From: Hydrogenophaga sp. PAMC20947
Lineage (GTDB): Bacteria; Pseudomonadota; Gammaproteobacteria; Burkholderiales; Burkholderiaceae_C
Direction: 5' to 3'
Assembly: GCF_004795855.1 (NCBI RefSeq)
Contig: NZ_CP039252.1
Location: 3,658,001-3,722,000 of the forward strand
DNA length: 64,000 nucleotides
Both the position numbers and the translations under genes were made by a program. The number at the start of each line of letters is the position of its first letter. Position 1 is the first letter of the stretch. Shown here one piece after another: positions 33,971 to 41,946 of the stretch. Under the pieces are notes generated by a model, which was given only the letters and a program-made list of their open reading frames with translations, did not search any database and was not told the DNA's origin.

Positions 33971-34375
33971 ATGTGTGAAATTTTCATCAGCGCCAACCCC
34001 GAAACCTACGCCAGCCGCACCCGCTCGGTGCGCCTGCACGGCGTGGTCACCAGCATCCGGCTGGAAAACCTGTATTGGGCGGTGCTGGAAGAGATCGGCC
34101 AGCGCGACAGCATGAGCGTGGTGCAGCTGATTGAACGGCTGTACGACGAGCTGGCGGTGGCGCGCGGTGACGTGGGCAACTTCGCCTCGTTCCTGCGGGT
34201 CAGTGCCCTGCGTTACATGGCGCTGCAGGCACACGACCGCATCCCCATGGACAACGCGGTGCCCATCCGTTCGCTCGATGCAAAAGCGGTGCTCCACGAG
34301 CTGCCCGGCCACTGGTCGCTGCCCCGGCCCGAGGCCAAGCCCAGCAATGTGCTGAAGTGGCGGCGCAAGGCCTGA
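33971..34375 (+). CDS. Ribbon-helix-helix domain protein
   Basis: The 134-residue protein contains a predicted ribbon-helix-helix unit at about residues 21-60 (RSVRLHGVVTSIRLENLYWAVLEEIGQRDSM split as strand, helix, turn, helix), followed by a helical stretch with NFASFLRVSALRYM, which matches the RHH_4 family of DNA-binding or antitoxin-like proteins. No toxin partner is adjacent. The C-terminal tail is basic. Start ATG 33971 lacks a strong Shine-Dalgarno sequence. Confidence 0.78.
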   Translation: MCEIFISANPETYASRTRSVRLHGVVTSIRLENLYWAVLEEIGQRDSMSVVQLIERLYDELAVARGDVGNFASFLRVSALRYMALQAHDRIPMDNAVPIRSLDAKAVLHELPGHWSLPRPEAKPSNVLKWRRKA

Positions 34376-34570
34376 GTTCGCGCCTGGACTCCATCGCTGG
34401 AGACGGCCACCCGACGTTCCGTGGCCACCACACCCCGTCCAGTGCATCACGCCAAGGCCTGATTTATCAGGCCCCAAACGTGCCAGCGGCCGCCCGTGGC
34501 GGACAGCGCCCGTACAGTGGCGGCAGAGGCCCAACGGGCCTGTGTCAACCCAGCCCTGGAGAACGATTTC

Positions 34571-35188
34571 ATGCCCTTGTCGGCCCTGTCCATTCCGTCG
34601 CCCCGCATCGCCCGCTCCCTGTCTGCCGCCCTCATGGTATTCGCCTTGAGCGCCTGCCAGACGCCCCCGCCTCCCCCAGCACCTGCGCCCTATACCGGTC
34701 CGGTGCTGCCCATCGAACAGTCGGCCCGCGGCGTGCAGATTTACCTGCCCAGCTCGGTGCTGTTCGAGGTGGGCAAGTCTTCGCTGAACAACGTGGCAGC
34801 CGACCCCTACCTGGACCGCGTGGCGCAATTGCTCACCACCAAGACCACGAAAAAAGTGGCCCTGGAAGGCCACGCCGACAACACCGGTGCAGACAGCATC
34901 AACCAGACCCTGTCCGAAGAACGCGCCAGCACGATCGCCACGGCCCTCAACGCCCGCGGAGTGCCTGCCGAGCGCATCGACACCGCCGGTTTTTCTTCGC
35001 GCCGCCCACGCGCGTCCAACGCCACCGAAGACGGCCGCTCGCTGAACCGGCGGGTGGAGGTGGTGGTGCTGGATGAAAAGGTGGAAAACATCACCCAGGG
35101 CGAACCCGCCAACGCTTTTGCTTCGGCTTTCTCACAGCTCAAAGACCTGATTGACCAGGGCCTCGTCAAGCCGGTGGAGGGCCAATGA
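34571..35188 (+). CDS. OmpA-like peptidoglycan-binding lipoprotein
   Basis: The 205-residue lipoprotein has a lipobox ALSAC with C29, a proline-rich spacer (TPPPPPAPAPY), and an OmpA-C domain from about residue 60: SSVLFEVGKSSLN, VALEGHADNTG with the peptidoglycan-contacting aspartate, and SLNRRVEVVV. It would tether the outer membrane to peptidoglycan like Pal. ATG 34571 follows GGAG. Its stop overlaps the patatin gene start as ATGA, so the two are coupled. Confidence 0.9.
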   Translation: MPLSALSIPSPRIARSLSAALMVFALSACQTPPPPPAPAPYTGPVLPIEQSARGVQIYLPSSVLFEVGKSSLNNVAADPYLDRVAQLLTTKTTKKVALEGHADNTGADSINQTLSEERASTIATALNARGVPAERIDTAGFSSRRPRASNATEDGRSLNRRVEVVVLDEKVENITQGEPANAFASAFSQLKDLIDQGLVKPVEGQ

Positions 35189-36060
35189 AGCCGGCACTTC
35201 ACCGCCGCCAATTGCTCATGATGGGTGGTGCCCTGCTGGGCGCAGGCGAAGTTGCCGCCGCAAGGCCCAGCCGCCAGGCATCGGCCCGCTCACCGCGCAT
35301 CGGCATCGCCCTAGGCGCGGGCTCGGCCAGGGGCTTTGCCCACATCGGGGTGTTGCAGGCGCTGGAGGAAGCGGGTATTTCGCCCACGGTGGTCACAGGC
35401 AGCAGCGCGGGTTCGTTGGTCGGTGTCTTTTATGCCGCCGGTTTCACCCCCTGGCAGATGCAGGACGTGGCGCTCAAGGTGCGCGACATCGATGTCGCCG
35501 ATCTCACCACCGGCAACAAACGCGGCATGGTCTCGGGGCGCTCGCTGGAGCGACTGGTCAATGGTTTTGTAAAAGACGTGCCCATTGAAAAAATGCCGCG
35601 GCAGTTTGGCGCCGTGAGCACCGACCTCGACACCGGCGAAACCGTGGTGCTGCGCCAGGGTGATCCGGGCGCAGCGGTGATGGCATCGTGCTCCATCCCC
35701 GGCGTGTTCATCCCCAGCACCTACAACGGTCGTGAGCTGGTGGACGGCGGACTGACCAGCCCCCTGCCGGTGAAAGCGGCGCGCCAGATGGGGGCCGACT
35801 ATGTGATCGCGGTCGACGTGGGCACCCAGCCCGGACAAAGCCAGCGCAGCGGGCTGTACGAGATCATCCTGCAATCGTTCGAGATCATGGTGCGCTCACT
35901 GGCGCGCCTGGAGGGTCAGACCGCCGACCTGCTGATCCAGCCCGACACCGGCCGGTTTGCCAGCTCTGATTTTGCCGCCCGCAAAGACCTGATCGAAGCC
36001 GGCTACCTGGCCGGCACACGGATCGTGCCCCAGATCAAGCGGGAACTGGGCCTGTCCTGA
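35185..36060 (+). CDS. Patatin-like phospholipase
   Basis: The 291-residue protein has a twin-arginine-like start (HRRQLLMMGGALLGA) that may direct export, then a patatin domain: glycine-rich oxyanion loop GAGSARGFAHIG at 44-55, nucleophile S74 in GSSAGS, and D187 in VDGGL, forming the Ser-Asp dyad. It resembles the RssA-type bacterial patatins of unknown lipid specificity. It is translationally coupled to the OmpA-like lipoprotein, which suggests an envelope-lipid role. Confidence 0.9.
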   Translation: MKPALHRRQLLMMGGALLGAGEVAAARPSRQASARSPRIGIALGAGSARGFAHIGVLQALEEAGISPTVVTGSSAGSLVGVFYAAGFTPWQMQDVALKVRDIDVADLTTGNKRGMVSGRSLERLVNGFVKDVPIEKMPRQFGAVSTDLDTGETVVLRQGDPGAAVMASCSIPGVFIPSTYNGRELVDGGLTSPLPVKAARQMGADYVIAVDVGTQPGQSQRSGLYEIILQSFEIMVRSLARLEGQTADLLIQPDTGRFASSDFAARKDLIEAGYLAGTRIVPQIKRELGLS

Positions 36061-36110
36061 GGACGAAAGGCAACGCGCTACGAGGTTCGGGTGCGGACCT
36101 TGGCGCCCCC

Positions 36111-36566
36111 TCAGGCGCCACGTTCGCAATGGCCTTGTGAAGTGGCCAGCCCTCGAAAATCGCTGGTCCAGGTCTGGGTGGCGGTATCGATCTGTATGCG
36201 CTCGTTGTCCAGCGAGGTGAGGATCACCGTGCCGCTCACCGAAAACGAATACACCGGCACACCGTCAACCACCACCGACCGCACACGCTTCTGGTCATAA
36301 CCGATCTCCACCGTGCGTTTCCACACCGAGCGTGCCGGCAGGTAGGCCGCCTCGCACACCAGCAAGACCCGATCGGTGGGCGGTTTTTCCGCTGTGGCGG
36401 GCCGGGGCGCCGGTGGGGCGTCCGCAGGGGGAGAAGGCGCTGCGGCCGGCGCCTCCGCGCTTCGTGCGGAGGGCTTGGCGGCGGTCGCGGCCCCTGCTGC
36501 ACCCGCCAACCCCGCAGCACCCAGAGCAAAACACACCGAGACCAGCCCGGTCCCAGCGAAGCGCAT
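36111..36566 (-). CDS. Exported protein coupled to cobalamin adenosyltransferase gene
   Basis: The 151-residue product has a signal peptide (alanine-rich core, cleavage near residue 25-30), an alanine/proline linker of about 40 residues, and a C-terminal region starting TDRVLLVCEAAYLPARSVW with a second cysteine near the end (GHCERG), which may form a disulfide. I recognise no family. ATG 36566 overlaps the adenosyltransferase stop as TGATG, so they are co-translated; a functional link is not obvious. Confidence 0.75.
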   Translation of the reverse strand: MRFAGTGLVSVCFALGAAGLAGAAGAATAAKPSARSAEAPAAAPSPPADAPPAPRPATAEKPPTDRVLLVCEAAYLPARSVWKRTVEIGYDQKRVRSVVVDGVPVYSFSVSGTVILTSLDNERIQIDTATQTWTSDFRGLATSQGHCERGA

Positions 36567-37135
36567 CACTCGGCGTCTCCGCCCTGGGCCATGCGTTCGC
36601 TTTTCCAGTAGACGTCATCGCCTCCGTTCATGCGGTTGAGCACCCGGGCCAGCACAAACATCAAATCACTGAGGCGGTTGAGGTACTGGCGGGGTGTCTC
36701 CTTGAGCGTTTCCTCAACGCCCAGCGCCACCACAGCGCGCTCGGCACGGCGCGCCACGGTGCGGCAGATATGGGCCTGCGAGGCTGCCCGGTTGCCGGCG
36801 GGCAAGATGAACTCCTGCAAGCGGGGCAGCTGCTCGTTGTGGTCGGCCAGCGCTTCGTCCAGCGCGATCACCGCCTCGGCCTTGAGCAGCTCAAAACCGG
36901 GAATCGACAACTCCCCGCCCAGATTGAACAACTGGTGCTGAATTTCGACCAACAGGTCGCGCACCGCAGGCGGCAGGGTCTCGCACAACAACACGCCGAT
37001 GTGCGAGTTGAGCTCGTCCACATCGCCCATGGCGTGCACGCGCAGATGGTTTTTGGAGACGCGGGTGTTGTCGCCCAGACCGGTGGTGCCGGCGTCTCCG
37101 GTGCGGGTGGCGATCTGGCTGAGGCGGTTGCCCAT
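36566..37135 (-). CDS. Cob(I)alamin adenosyltransferase, PduO type
   Basis: The 189-residue enzyme transfers the adenosyl group of ATP to cob(I)alamin, making coenzyme B12. The N-terminal ATP loop TRTGDAGTTGLGDNTRVSK (10-28), the helix DELNSHIGVL, and RTVARRAERAV with the conserved arginines are typical of the PduO/MMAB family. It is divergent from the first EF-hand gene. A 94-bp piece of its 5' end recurs at 37916-38009 with one difference as part of a degraded copy. Confidence 0.94.
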   Translation of the reverse strand: MGNRLSQIATRTGDAGTTGLGDNTRVSKNHLRVHAMGDVDELNSHIGVLLCETLPPAVRDLLVEIQHQLFNLGGELSIPGFELLKAEAVIALDEALADHNEQLPRLQEFILPAGNRAASQAHICRTVARRAERAVVALGVEETLKETPRQYLNRLSDLMFVLARVLNRMNGGDDVYWKSERMAQGGDAE

Positions 37136-37136
37136 A
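37043..37136. repeat. Duplicated 94-bp segment, copy 1 (within adenosyltransferase gene)
   Basis: Identical to 37916-38009 except one base (A in GAGGCGG here, G there). Confidence 0.9.
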
Positions 37137-37313
37137 AGGGTCCTTTCTTGCTGAACGGTGGTATTGGGCGATTGTGCGGGATTCGCTCCACGCTACACTG
37201 AGGAGGGATTTTGACTCTGGCGATCAACAGGGCAGCAAGGCAGCAAGCTGCACAAGCACCTGCTTCAGCCCCCTGTGGTCTGGTCCTGTCATACTTTTTC
37301 AAGGAGTGTTTTC

Positions 37314-37598
37314 ATGTCCATTAACAAAACCCGCAAGACCCTTTTGGAAGCCTGTGGGCTTTTGCTGTTTGCCTCCTTGACGTTCGGCCTGACCAACGTC
37401 GCCATGGCAGAGACCAAGACCCAAAAAAGCGACGCAAAATCGGGAAAAACCATTTTCGCGCAAGCTGACAAGAATGGCGATAGGCGGCTGTCGCTCGAAG
37501 AGGCCAAGACGCTGCCCGCCAGCTCCCAACCGTTCGACAAGATGGACACCAACAGAGACGGGGTCATCTCCGAAGAAGAGTTCTTTGCGGCAAACTAA
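37314..37598 (+). CDS. Exported EF-hand protein A
   Basis: The 94-residue protein has a signal peptide (cleavage after NVAMA, residue 32) and two EF-hand loops, DKNGDRRLSLEE at 52-63 and DTNRDGVISEEE at 78-89, each with calcium ligands at positions 1, 3, 5 and 12. It would bind calcium in the periplasm. AAGGAG precedes ATG 37314. It is a paralogue of the gene at 38220, with which it shares loop positions, length and leader sequence, and it is divergent from the adenosyltransferase gene. Confidence 0.88.
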   Translation: MSINKTRKTLLEACGLLLFASLTFGLTNVAMAETKTQKSDAKSGKTIFAQADKNGDRRLSLEEAKTLPASSQPFDKMDTNRDGVISEEEFFAAN

Positions 37599-37696
37599 GC
37601 CCGTCTGATTCGGTTCTGAATCGGCCGTTTTGGCCACGCAAACTACGTTCCTTGCGAGGTTTGATTCATTTCTGATGCGATCGCAGCAAACGGGAT

Positions 37697-38008
37697 TCAA
37701 TGTCTTGAAGTAGCCCGGTCAGAGAGGCCCGTGAAAGCGTTCACAGCGCTCACCCGCCTCTCGACACCCAACTGCAGCCCATGCCGCCTGAGCATATTGT
37801 TGCGTTGCGCAATTCCAATCCGGGCGTCAACACGCGCCAATATTTGAACAACTGGTGCTGTGTCTAGGCCAGCAATTCGTGCGCCGCAAATGGCAAGATC
37901 TCTCAGCACAACACCCAGATGGTTTTTGGAGACGCGGGTGTTGTCGCCCAGACCGGTGGTGCCGGCGTCTCCGGTGCGGGTGGCGATCTGGCTGGGGCGG
38001 TTGCCCAT
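37697..38008 (-). pseudogene. Degraded 5' copy of the cobalamin adenosyltransferase gene
   Basis: The first 30 codons (MGNRPSQIATRTGDAGTTGL...KNHL) are almost identical to the intact gene. About 15 codons equivalent to RVHAMGDVDELNSHI are then missing, after which the protein drifts (GVVLRDLAICGARIAGL against GVLLCETLPPAVRDLL), though DNA similarity such as TTGAACAACTGGTGCTG at 37843-37859 remains. The frame stays open to 37697, but the second half of the enzyme is absent. It sits divergent from EF-hand protein B exactly as the intact gene sits beside EF-hand protein A. Confidence 0.8.
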
Positions 38009-38009
38009 A
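37916..38009. repeat. Duplicated 94-bp segment, copy 2 (within pseudogene)
   Basis: Matches 37043-37136 at 93 of 94 bases, far better than the sequences on both sides of it. Confidence 0.9.
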
Positions 38010-38219
38010 GAAGGCCTTTGCAGCAATACAGAGATAAAGACCGCTTGTGCGGGAATCCCCTGCCGTTACACCGCGCAGGGATTTGTGACTCTGGCAAACA
38101 AGCTGTCAGCAACGCAACAACAGGCAAAAATGCTAGCAACAAATGCCCGCATGCCCTGAAATACAGCTTCTGGTTCGTTCCGGACCGGATCTGTCATACC
38201 CAATCAAGGAGTGTTTTTC

Positions 38220-38513
38220 ATGTCGCACAAAAAAATCCGTGGTCCCCTGTTTGAAGCCCGCAGCGTATTGCTGTTCACCGCGTTGGCCTTGGGTGGCTTC
38301 GGCGCCGCATCAGCCCAGAGCACGGCGCCTTCAGCAGCCGACCAGGAAGCCGCCACGGTCTTCGCCAAAGCCGACAAAAACGGCGACAAAGCCCTTTCAG
38401 CTGAGGAAGCCAAATCGCTTCCGGCAGTGTCCGAGCAGTTCACCAAGATCGACAGCAATGGCGATGGCGCGGTCTCCGAAGCCGAATTCATGAAGGCCAT
38501 GAAAGGATCCTGA
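38220..38513 (+). CDS. Exported EF-hand protein B
   Basis: The 97-residue protein has a signal peptide (cleavage after GAASA, residue 32) and two EF-hand loops, DKNGDKALSAEE at 52-63 and DSNGDGAVSEAE at 78-89. The identical register with protein A, the common leader CAAGGAGTGTTT before both ATGs, and the flanking adenosyltransferase fragments show that both arose by duplication of a divergent gene pair. The second loop is a more canonical calcium site than in protein A. Confidence 0.88.
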   Translation: MSHKKIRGPLFEARSVLLFTALALGGFGAASAQSTAPSAADQEAATVFAKADKNGDKALSAEEAKSLPAVSEQFTKIDSNGDGAVSEAEFMKAMKGS

Positions 38514-38649
38514 CCCTCATCCTGAGCCCCAGTCCCATCCGACTGGCCTATGCCGCGCTTGCCCCTTGGGCGGGCGCGGCATTGTCTATAGAGGAGCCTC
38601 CGCAGTAAACTGGTCTGCTTGGCCGCAACAGGCCCTCCAGGAGACTCCC

Positions 38650-40077
38650 GTGAACGCCCCCACACCGCTCGCCCACCTTGCCCCCAACATCCAGCTGCGC
38701 CCTGTGCCGCCCGCGCTGATCGAGGCCTTGCAGTCCCGGTTTGGCACACGCTGCTCCACGGCCCAGGCCGTGCGCGAGCAACACGGACGGGACGAGTCAG
38801 CCTTTACCGCAGTCCCACCGCCTGCGGCCGTGGTGTTCGCTGAAAACACCCAGGATGTGGCCGACGCCGTCAAGCTGGCATCAGACCACCGCGTCCCCGT
38901 GATCCCCTTCGGCGTGGGTTCCTCGCTCGAAGGCCATTTGCTGGCAGTGCAAGGCGGCATCAGCATCGATGTGAGCCGCATGAACCAGGTCTTGGCGATC
39001 CATGCCGAAGACCTCACCGTCACCGTGCAGCCCGGTGTCACACGCATGGCGGTGAACGCCGCCGTGAAAAGCGAGGGCCTTTTCTTCCCCATCGACCCGG
39101 GCGCCGACGCATCAATCGGCGGCATGGCCGCCACCCGCGCCAGCGGCACCAACGCCGTGCGCTACGGCACCATGCGGGAAAACGTGCTGGCGCTGGAGGT
39201 GGTGACCGCCAGCGGCGAAGTCATCCGCACCGGCACCCGCGCCAAAAAAAGCAGCGCTGGTTACGACCTCACCCGCCTCATGGTGGGCAGCGAAGGCACG
39301 CTGGGTGTCATCACCGAGGTGTCCCTGAAGCTGTACCCGCTGCCCGAAGCCATCTCGGCGGCCACCTGTACTTTCCCCACCATCGAAGCGGCGGTGCGCT
39401 GCGTGATCCAGACCATCCAGCTCGGCGTGCCGATCGCACGCTGTGAGCTGATCGACGCCGGCACCGTGCGCATGGTCAACACCCACAGCAAGCTCGGCCT
39501 GCGCGAAGAACACATGCTGCTGATGGAATTCCACGGCTCCCCCGCCAGCGTGAAAGAGCAAGCAGAAACCGTGCAGGAGATCGCCGCCGAGTTTGGTGGG
39601 GAGTCTTTCGAATGGGCCACCACCCCCGAAGAGCGCACCCGCCTGTGGACCGCGCGGCACAACGCCTACTTTGCGGCCATCCAGAGCAAACCCGGCTGCC
39701 GCGCTATTTCCACCGACACCTGCGTGCCCATCAGCCGCCTGGCCGATTGCCTGCTCGACTCGGTGGCCGAAGCCGATGCCTCGGGCCTGCCCTATTTCCT
39801 CGTGGGCCACGTGGGCGACGGCAACTTCCACTTTGGCTACCTGATCGATCCCGACAACGCCGAAGAGCGCCGTGTGGCCGAAGAGCTCAACCACCAGCTC
39901 GTGGCCCGGGCCCTGGCCATGGAGGGCACCTGCACCGGAGAACACGGCGTGGGTCTGCACAAAATGGGTTTTCTGCTCGATGAAGCCGGCGCTGGTGCGG
40001 TGGACATGATGCGCACCATCAAGCGCGCCCTTGATCCCCACAACATCCTCAATCCGGGCAAGATTTTCACGATGTGA
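38650..40077 (+). CDS. FAD-linked D-2-hydroxyacid (D-lactate type) dehydrogenase
   Basis: The 475-residue flavoenzyme has a PCMH-type FAD domain (VIPFGVGSSLEGHLLAVQGGISIDV, then SIGGMAATRASGTNAVRYGTM) and a C-terminal FAD-oxidase domain with YFLVGHVGDGNFHFGYL, GEHGVGLHKM and NPGKIF. This architecture covers D-lactate dehydrogenase (cytochrome), GlcD of glycolate oxidase and D-2-hydroxyglutarate dehydrogenase. Absence of glcE/glcF favours a single-subunit D-lactate-type enzyme. GTG 38650 follows AGGAG by eight bases; an ATG further upstream lacks support. Confidence 0.9.
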   Translation: MNAPTPLAHLAPNIQLRPVPPALIEALQSRFGTRCSTAQAVREQHGRDESAFTAVPPPAAVVFAENTQDVADAVKLASDHRVPVIPFGVGSSLEGHLLAVQGGISIDVSRMNQVLAIHAEDLTVTVQPGVTRMAVNAAVKSEGLFFPIDPGADASIGGMAATRASGTNAVRYGTMRENVLALEVVTASGEVIRTGTRAKKSSAGYDLTRLMVGSEGTLGVITEVSLKLYPLPEAISAATCTFPTIEAAVRCVIQTIQLGVPIARCELIDAGTVRMVNTHSKLGLREEHMLLMEFHGSPASVKEQAETVQEIAAEFGGESFEWATTPEERTRLWTARHNAYFAAIQSKPGCRAISTDTCVPISRLADCLLDSVAEADASGLPYFLVGHVGDGNFHFGYLIDPDNAEERRVAEELNHQLVARALAMEGTCTGEHGVGLHKMGFLLDEAGAGAVDMMRTIKRALDPHNILNPGKIFTM

Positions 40078-40224
40078 TCCCAGCGCGGTGAAAGGGGTCC
40101 CCAGTCAGCGCCGGCATACCGCGAGAGGGGGATCATTTCCAGGGGTCTTGTGCTGGCCCCCTGGGTACGGTGGATATACTTTATGCTCACTTTTCACTCA
40201 GAGACGCCGGGGAGGCTGCCGCAG

Positions 40225-40812
40225 ATGAAGAACGTTTTTTTACCCCTGACGATGGCCGGTTTGCTGTTAATGAGCACGCCCGGCATGGCCGATGAGCCTG
40301 CAGCCGTTCGCATCTGCGACAGCCAGGGTTGCTCTGATCGCCCCCGCGATGCCGCGACCTTCCAGCCCGGCGCGGACGATCCGGTGGCCGAACTACGCGC
40401 CGCCGCACTCACCGAGCTCGCCAAAAATGATCCCCGCGCCGCCTGGGACCTCGGTTTGCGCTACTTCCGCGGCGATGGCGTGCGCAAAGACACCTACCAG
40501 GCCCTGCACTGGATGCGCGATGCCGGGGAACGCGGCATCGTCCCCGCTCAACTCGCTGTGGGCCGCTTCTACCTGATGGGGCTGGAAGAAATGGGCTCCG
40601 ATCCGGCCGAAGCCGTCACCTGGCTGTCGATGGCCGCATCCAAAGGCAACAAGGAAGCCAAGAAACTGCTCAAAGAAGCCCAGTCGGCCGAGCGCTCTGA
40701 GCAAAAGCAATACCAGGTGCGCGAGGAAGAGCGAAAATCCTGGAGCGGCTACTGGTCTTCCGGCTACGCTTATTACACGACCTGGGGCCCCCAAGGCTGG
40801 TACTACCGCTGA
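40225..40812 (+). CDS. Exported Sel1-repeat protein
   Basis: The 195-residue protein has a signal peptide (cleavage near GMA-DE, residue 22), then about two Sel1-like helical repeats (AAWDLGLRYFRGDGVRKDTYQALHWMRDAGERG and AQLAVGRFYLMG...AVTWLSMAASKGNKEA) and a charged, aromatic tail ending WGPQGWYYR. Sel1 proteins mediate protein contacts, often in envelope signalling. ATG 40225 follows GGGGAGG. It precedes the CsgG-like lipoprotein gene by 80 bp, possibly one transcript. Confidence 0.85.
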   Translation: MKNVFLPLTMAGLLLMSTPGMADEPAAVRICDSQGCSDRPRDAATFQPGADDPVAELRAAALTELAKNDPRAAWDLGLRYFRGDGVRKDTYQALHWMRDAGERGIVPAQLAVGRFYLMGLEEMGSDPAEAVTWLSMAASKGNKEAKKLLKEAQSAERSEQKQYQVREEERKSWSGYWSSGYAYYTTWGPQGWYYR

Positions 40813-40892
40813 AGCGGCCGACCACCCTGGCTCCACCCAGCGATACACCCACGTTTCCGTTCCCGTCTGTTTTCAGAAAGACACTACACACC

Positions 40893-41732
40893 ATGACCGC
40901 TTCCCTTTCCACTTTCCGCTGGGCCATTCTGGCCGGTTCTATCGCTCTCACCGCCTGCGGCGGCGCTGGCGGCGGCATCATATCTACCGGCGGCAGCCCA
41001 ACATCGGCCTCGGGCTCGGCCGGTGGCAGCACCAGCGTGAATGCCAACAGCTCGCTGCAGCGCTGCGATTCGCCCTTGGGCACCCTGGCGGTGGACGACG
41101 GCCGCGGCAAAGAGTGGTACGGCAGCTTCGGCCGCGAGACCCAAGTCACCACCATCGAGCCTCTGATCCGTTTGGCCGTTCAGCAGTCCAACTGCTTTGT
41201 GATCACCTCGATCGGCAACAACCGCACCGAGAGCAAGATCTCGGGCATCACCGACAAGCAACGCAATTCGGGTGAGTTCCGCGCCGGCTCCCAGCAGCAG
41301 AAGGGCCAGCGCGTCGCGGCCGACTACTACCTGGAGCCAGCTGTGATCATCGACAACGACTCCACTGGCCAGTTGGCCGGTGCACTGGGCGGCTTGCTGG
41401 GCAGTCGCAACCGCAACCTGGGTGTGTTGGCCGGCAGCCTGGAAAGCAAGGTATCGGTGGTGACCATGACCCTGCTCGACATCCGATCGGGTGTGCAGAT
41501 CGCCATTTCCGAAGGCAATGCAACCTCGACCAACTACGGTGCCGCCTTGGGCGCGTTTGGCCCCAGCGCTGGCGGCGCGCTGAGTGGTTTCTCGCGCACC
41601 CCGGCCGGCAAGGCCACGGTCGCGGCCTTCACCGACGCCTACAACAACATGGTGATTTCCCTGCGCAACTACAAAGCGCAGGAAGTCAAAGGCGGTCTGG
41701 GCAAGGGCGGTCAGCTCAAAGTCGGTCAGTAA
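40893..41732 (+). CDS. CsgG/HfaB-like lipoprotein
   Basis: The 279-residue lipoprotein has lipobox LTAC with C22, a glycine/serine-rich spacer to about residue 55, and a domain resembling CsgG: IEPLIRLAVQQSNCFVI, AADYYLEPAVI, VVTMTLLDIRSGVQIAISEGNATS and a C-terminal helix TDAYNNMVISLRNY. CsgG forms the curli secretion pore, but no curli subunit or CsgE/F gene is seen, and other family members only scaffold envelope structures. The partner is unknown. Confidence 0.8.
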   Translation: MTASLSTFRWAILAGSIALTACGGAGGGIISTGGSPTSASGSAGGSTSVNANSSLQRCDSPLGTLAVDDGRGKEWYGSFGRETQVTTIEPLIRLAVQQSNCFVITSIGNNRTESKISGITDKQRNSGEFRAGSQQQKGQRVAADYYLEPAVIIDNDSTGQLAGALGGLLGSRNRNLGVLAGSLESKVSVVTMTLLDIRSGVQIAISEGNATSTNYGAALGAFGPSAGGALSGFSRTPAGKATVAAFTDAYNNMVISLRNYKAQEVKGGLGKGGQLKVGQ

Positions 41733-41734
41733 CT

Positions 41735-41803
41735 GGCTCCCCCCTGCGCCGCGCTGCGGCTTCCCCCCAGGGGGACAACGCTGGTGGCCCGGTGGAGCCG
41801 ATT
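41735..41803 (-). repeat. GC-rich intergenic repeat, reversed partial copy
   Basis: On the minus strand this reads ...CCACCAGCGTTGTCCCCCTGGGGGG then CGCAGCGCGGCGCAGGGGGG, matching the copies near 55.6, 58.2, 59.3 and 63.4 kb. It lies directly after the CsgG-like gene. Confidence 0.7.
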
Positions 41804-41850
41804 CCAAGGCGTTCTGGGGCTGGTACCACCCCACGGTCACCGCAATGCAC

Positions 41851-41876
41851 AAGGCCTCCGTCAGGGGGCCTTTTCT
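41851..41876 (+). terminator. Probable terminator after CsgG-like gene
   Basis: AAGGCCTCC pairs imperfectly with GGGGGCCTT and is followed by TTCTTT, about 120 bp after the stop codon. Confidence 0.5.
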
Positions 41877-41946
41877 TTGGGGCGAGCCATCCCCAGGGGT
41901 CCCGCCCCCGGGCGCCGCGACAAGGCCCCTCCGACCGGGCGCTGGC

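Noticed and set aside
37697..38008. Functional short adenosyltransferase
   Set aside because: The internal deletion and loss of the second half remove most of the active site.
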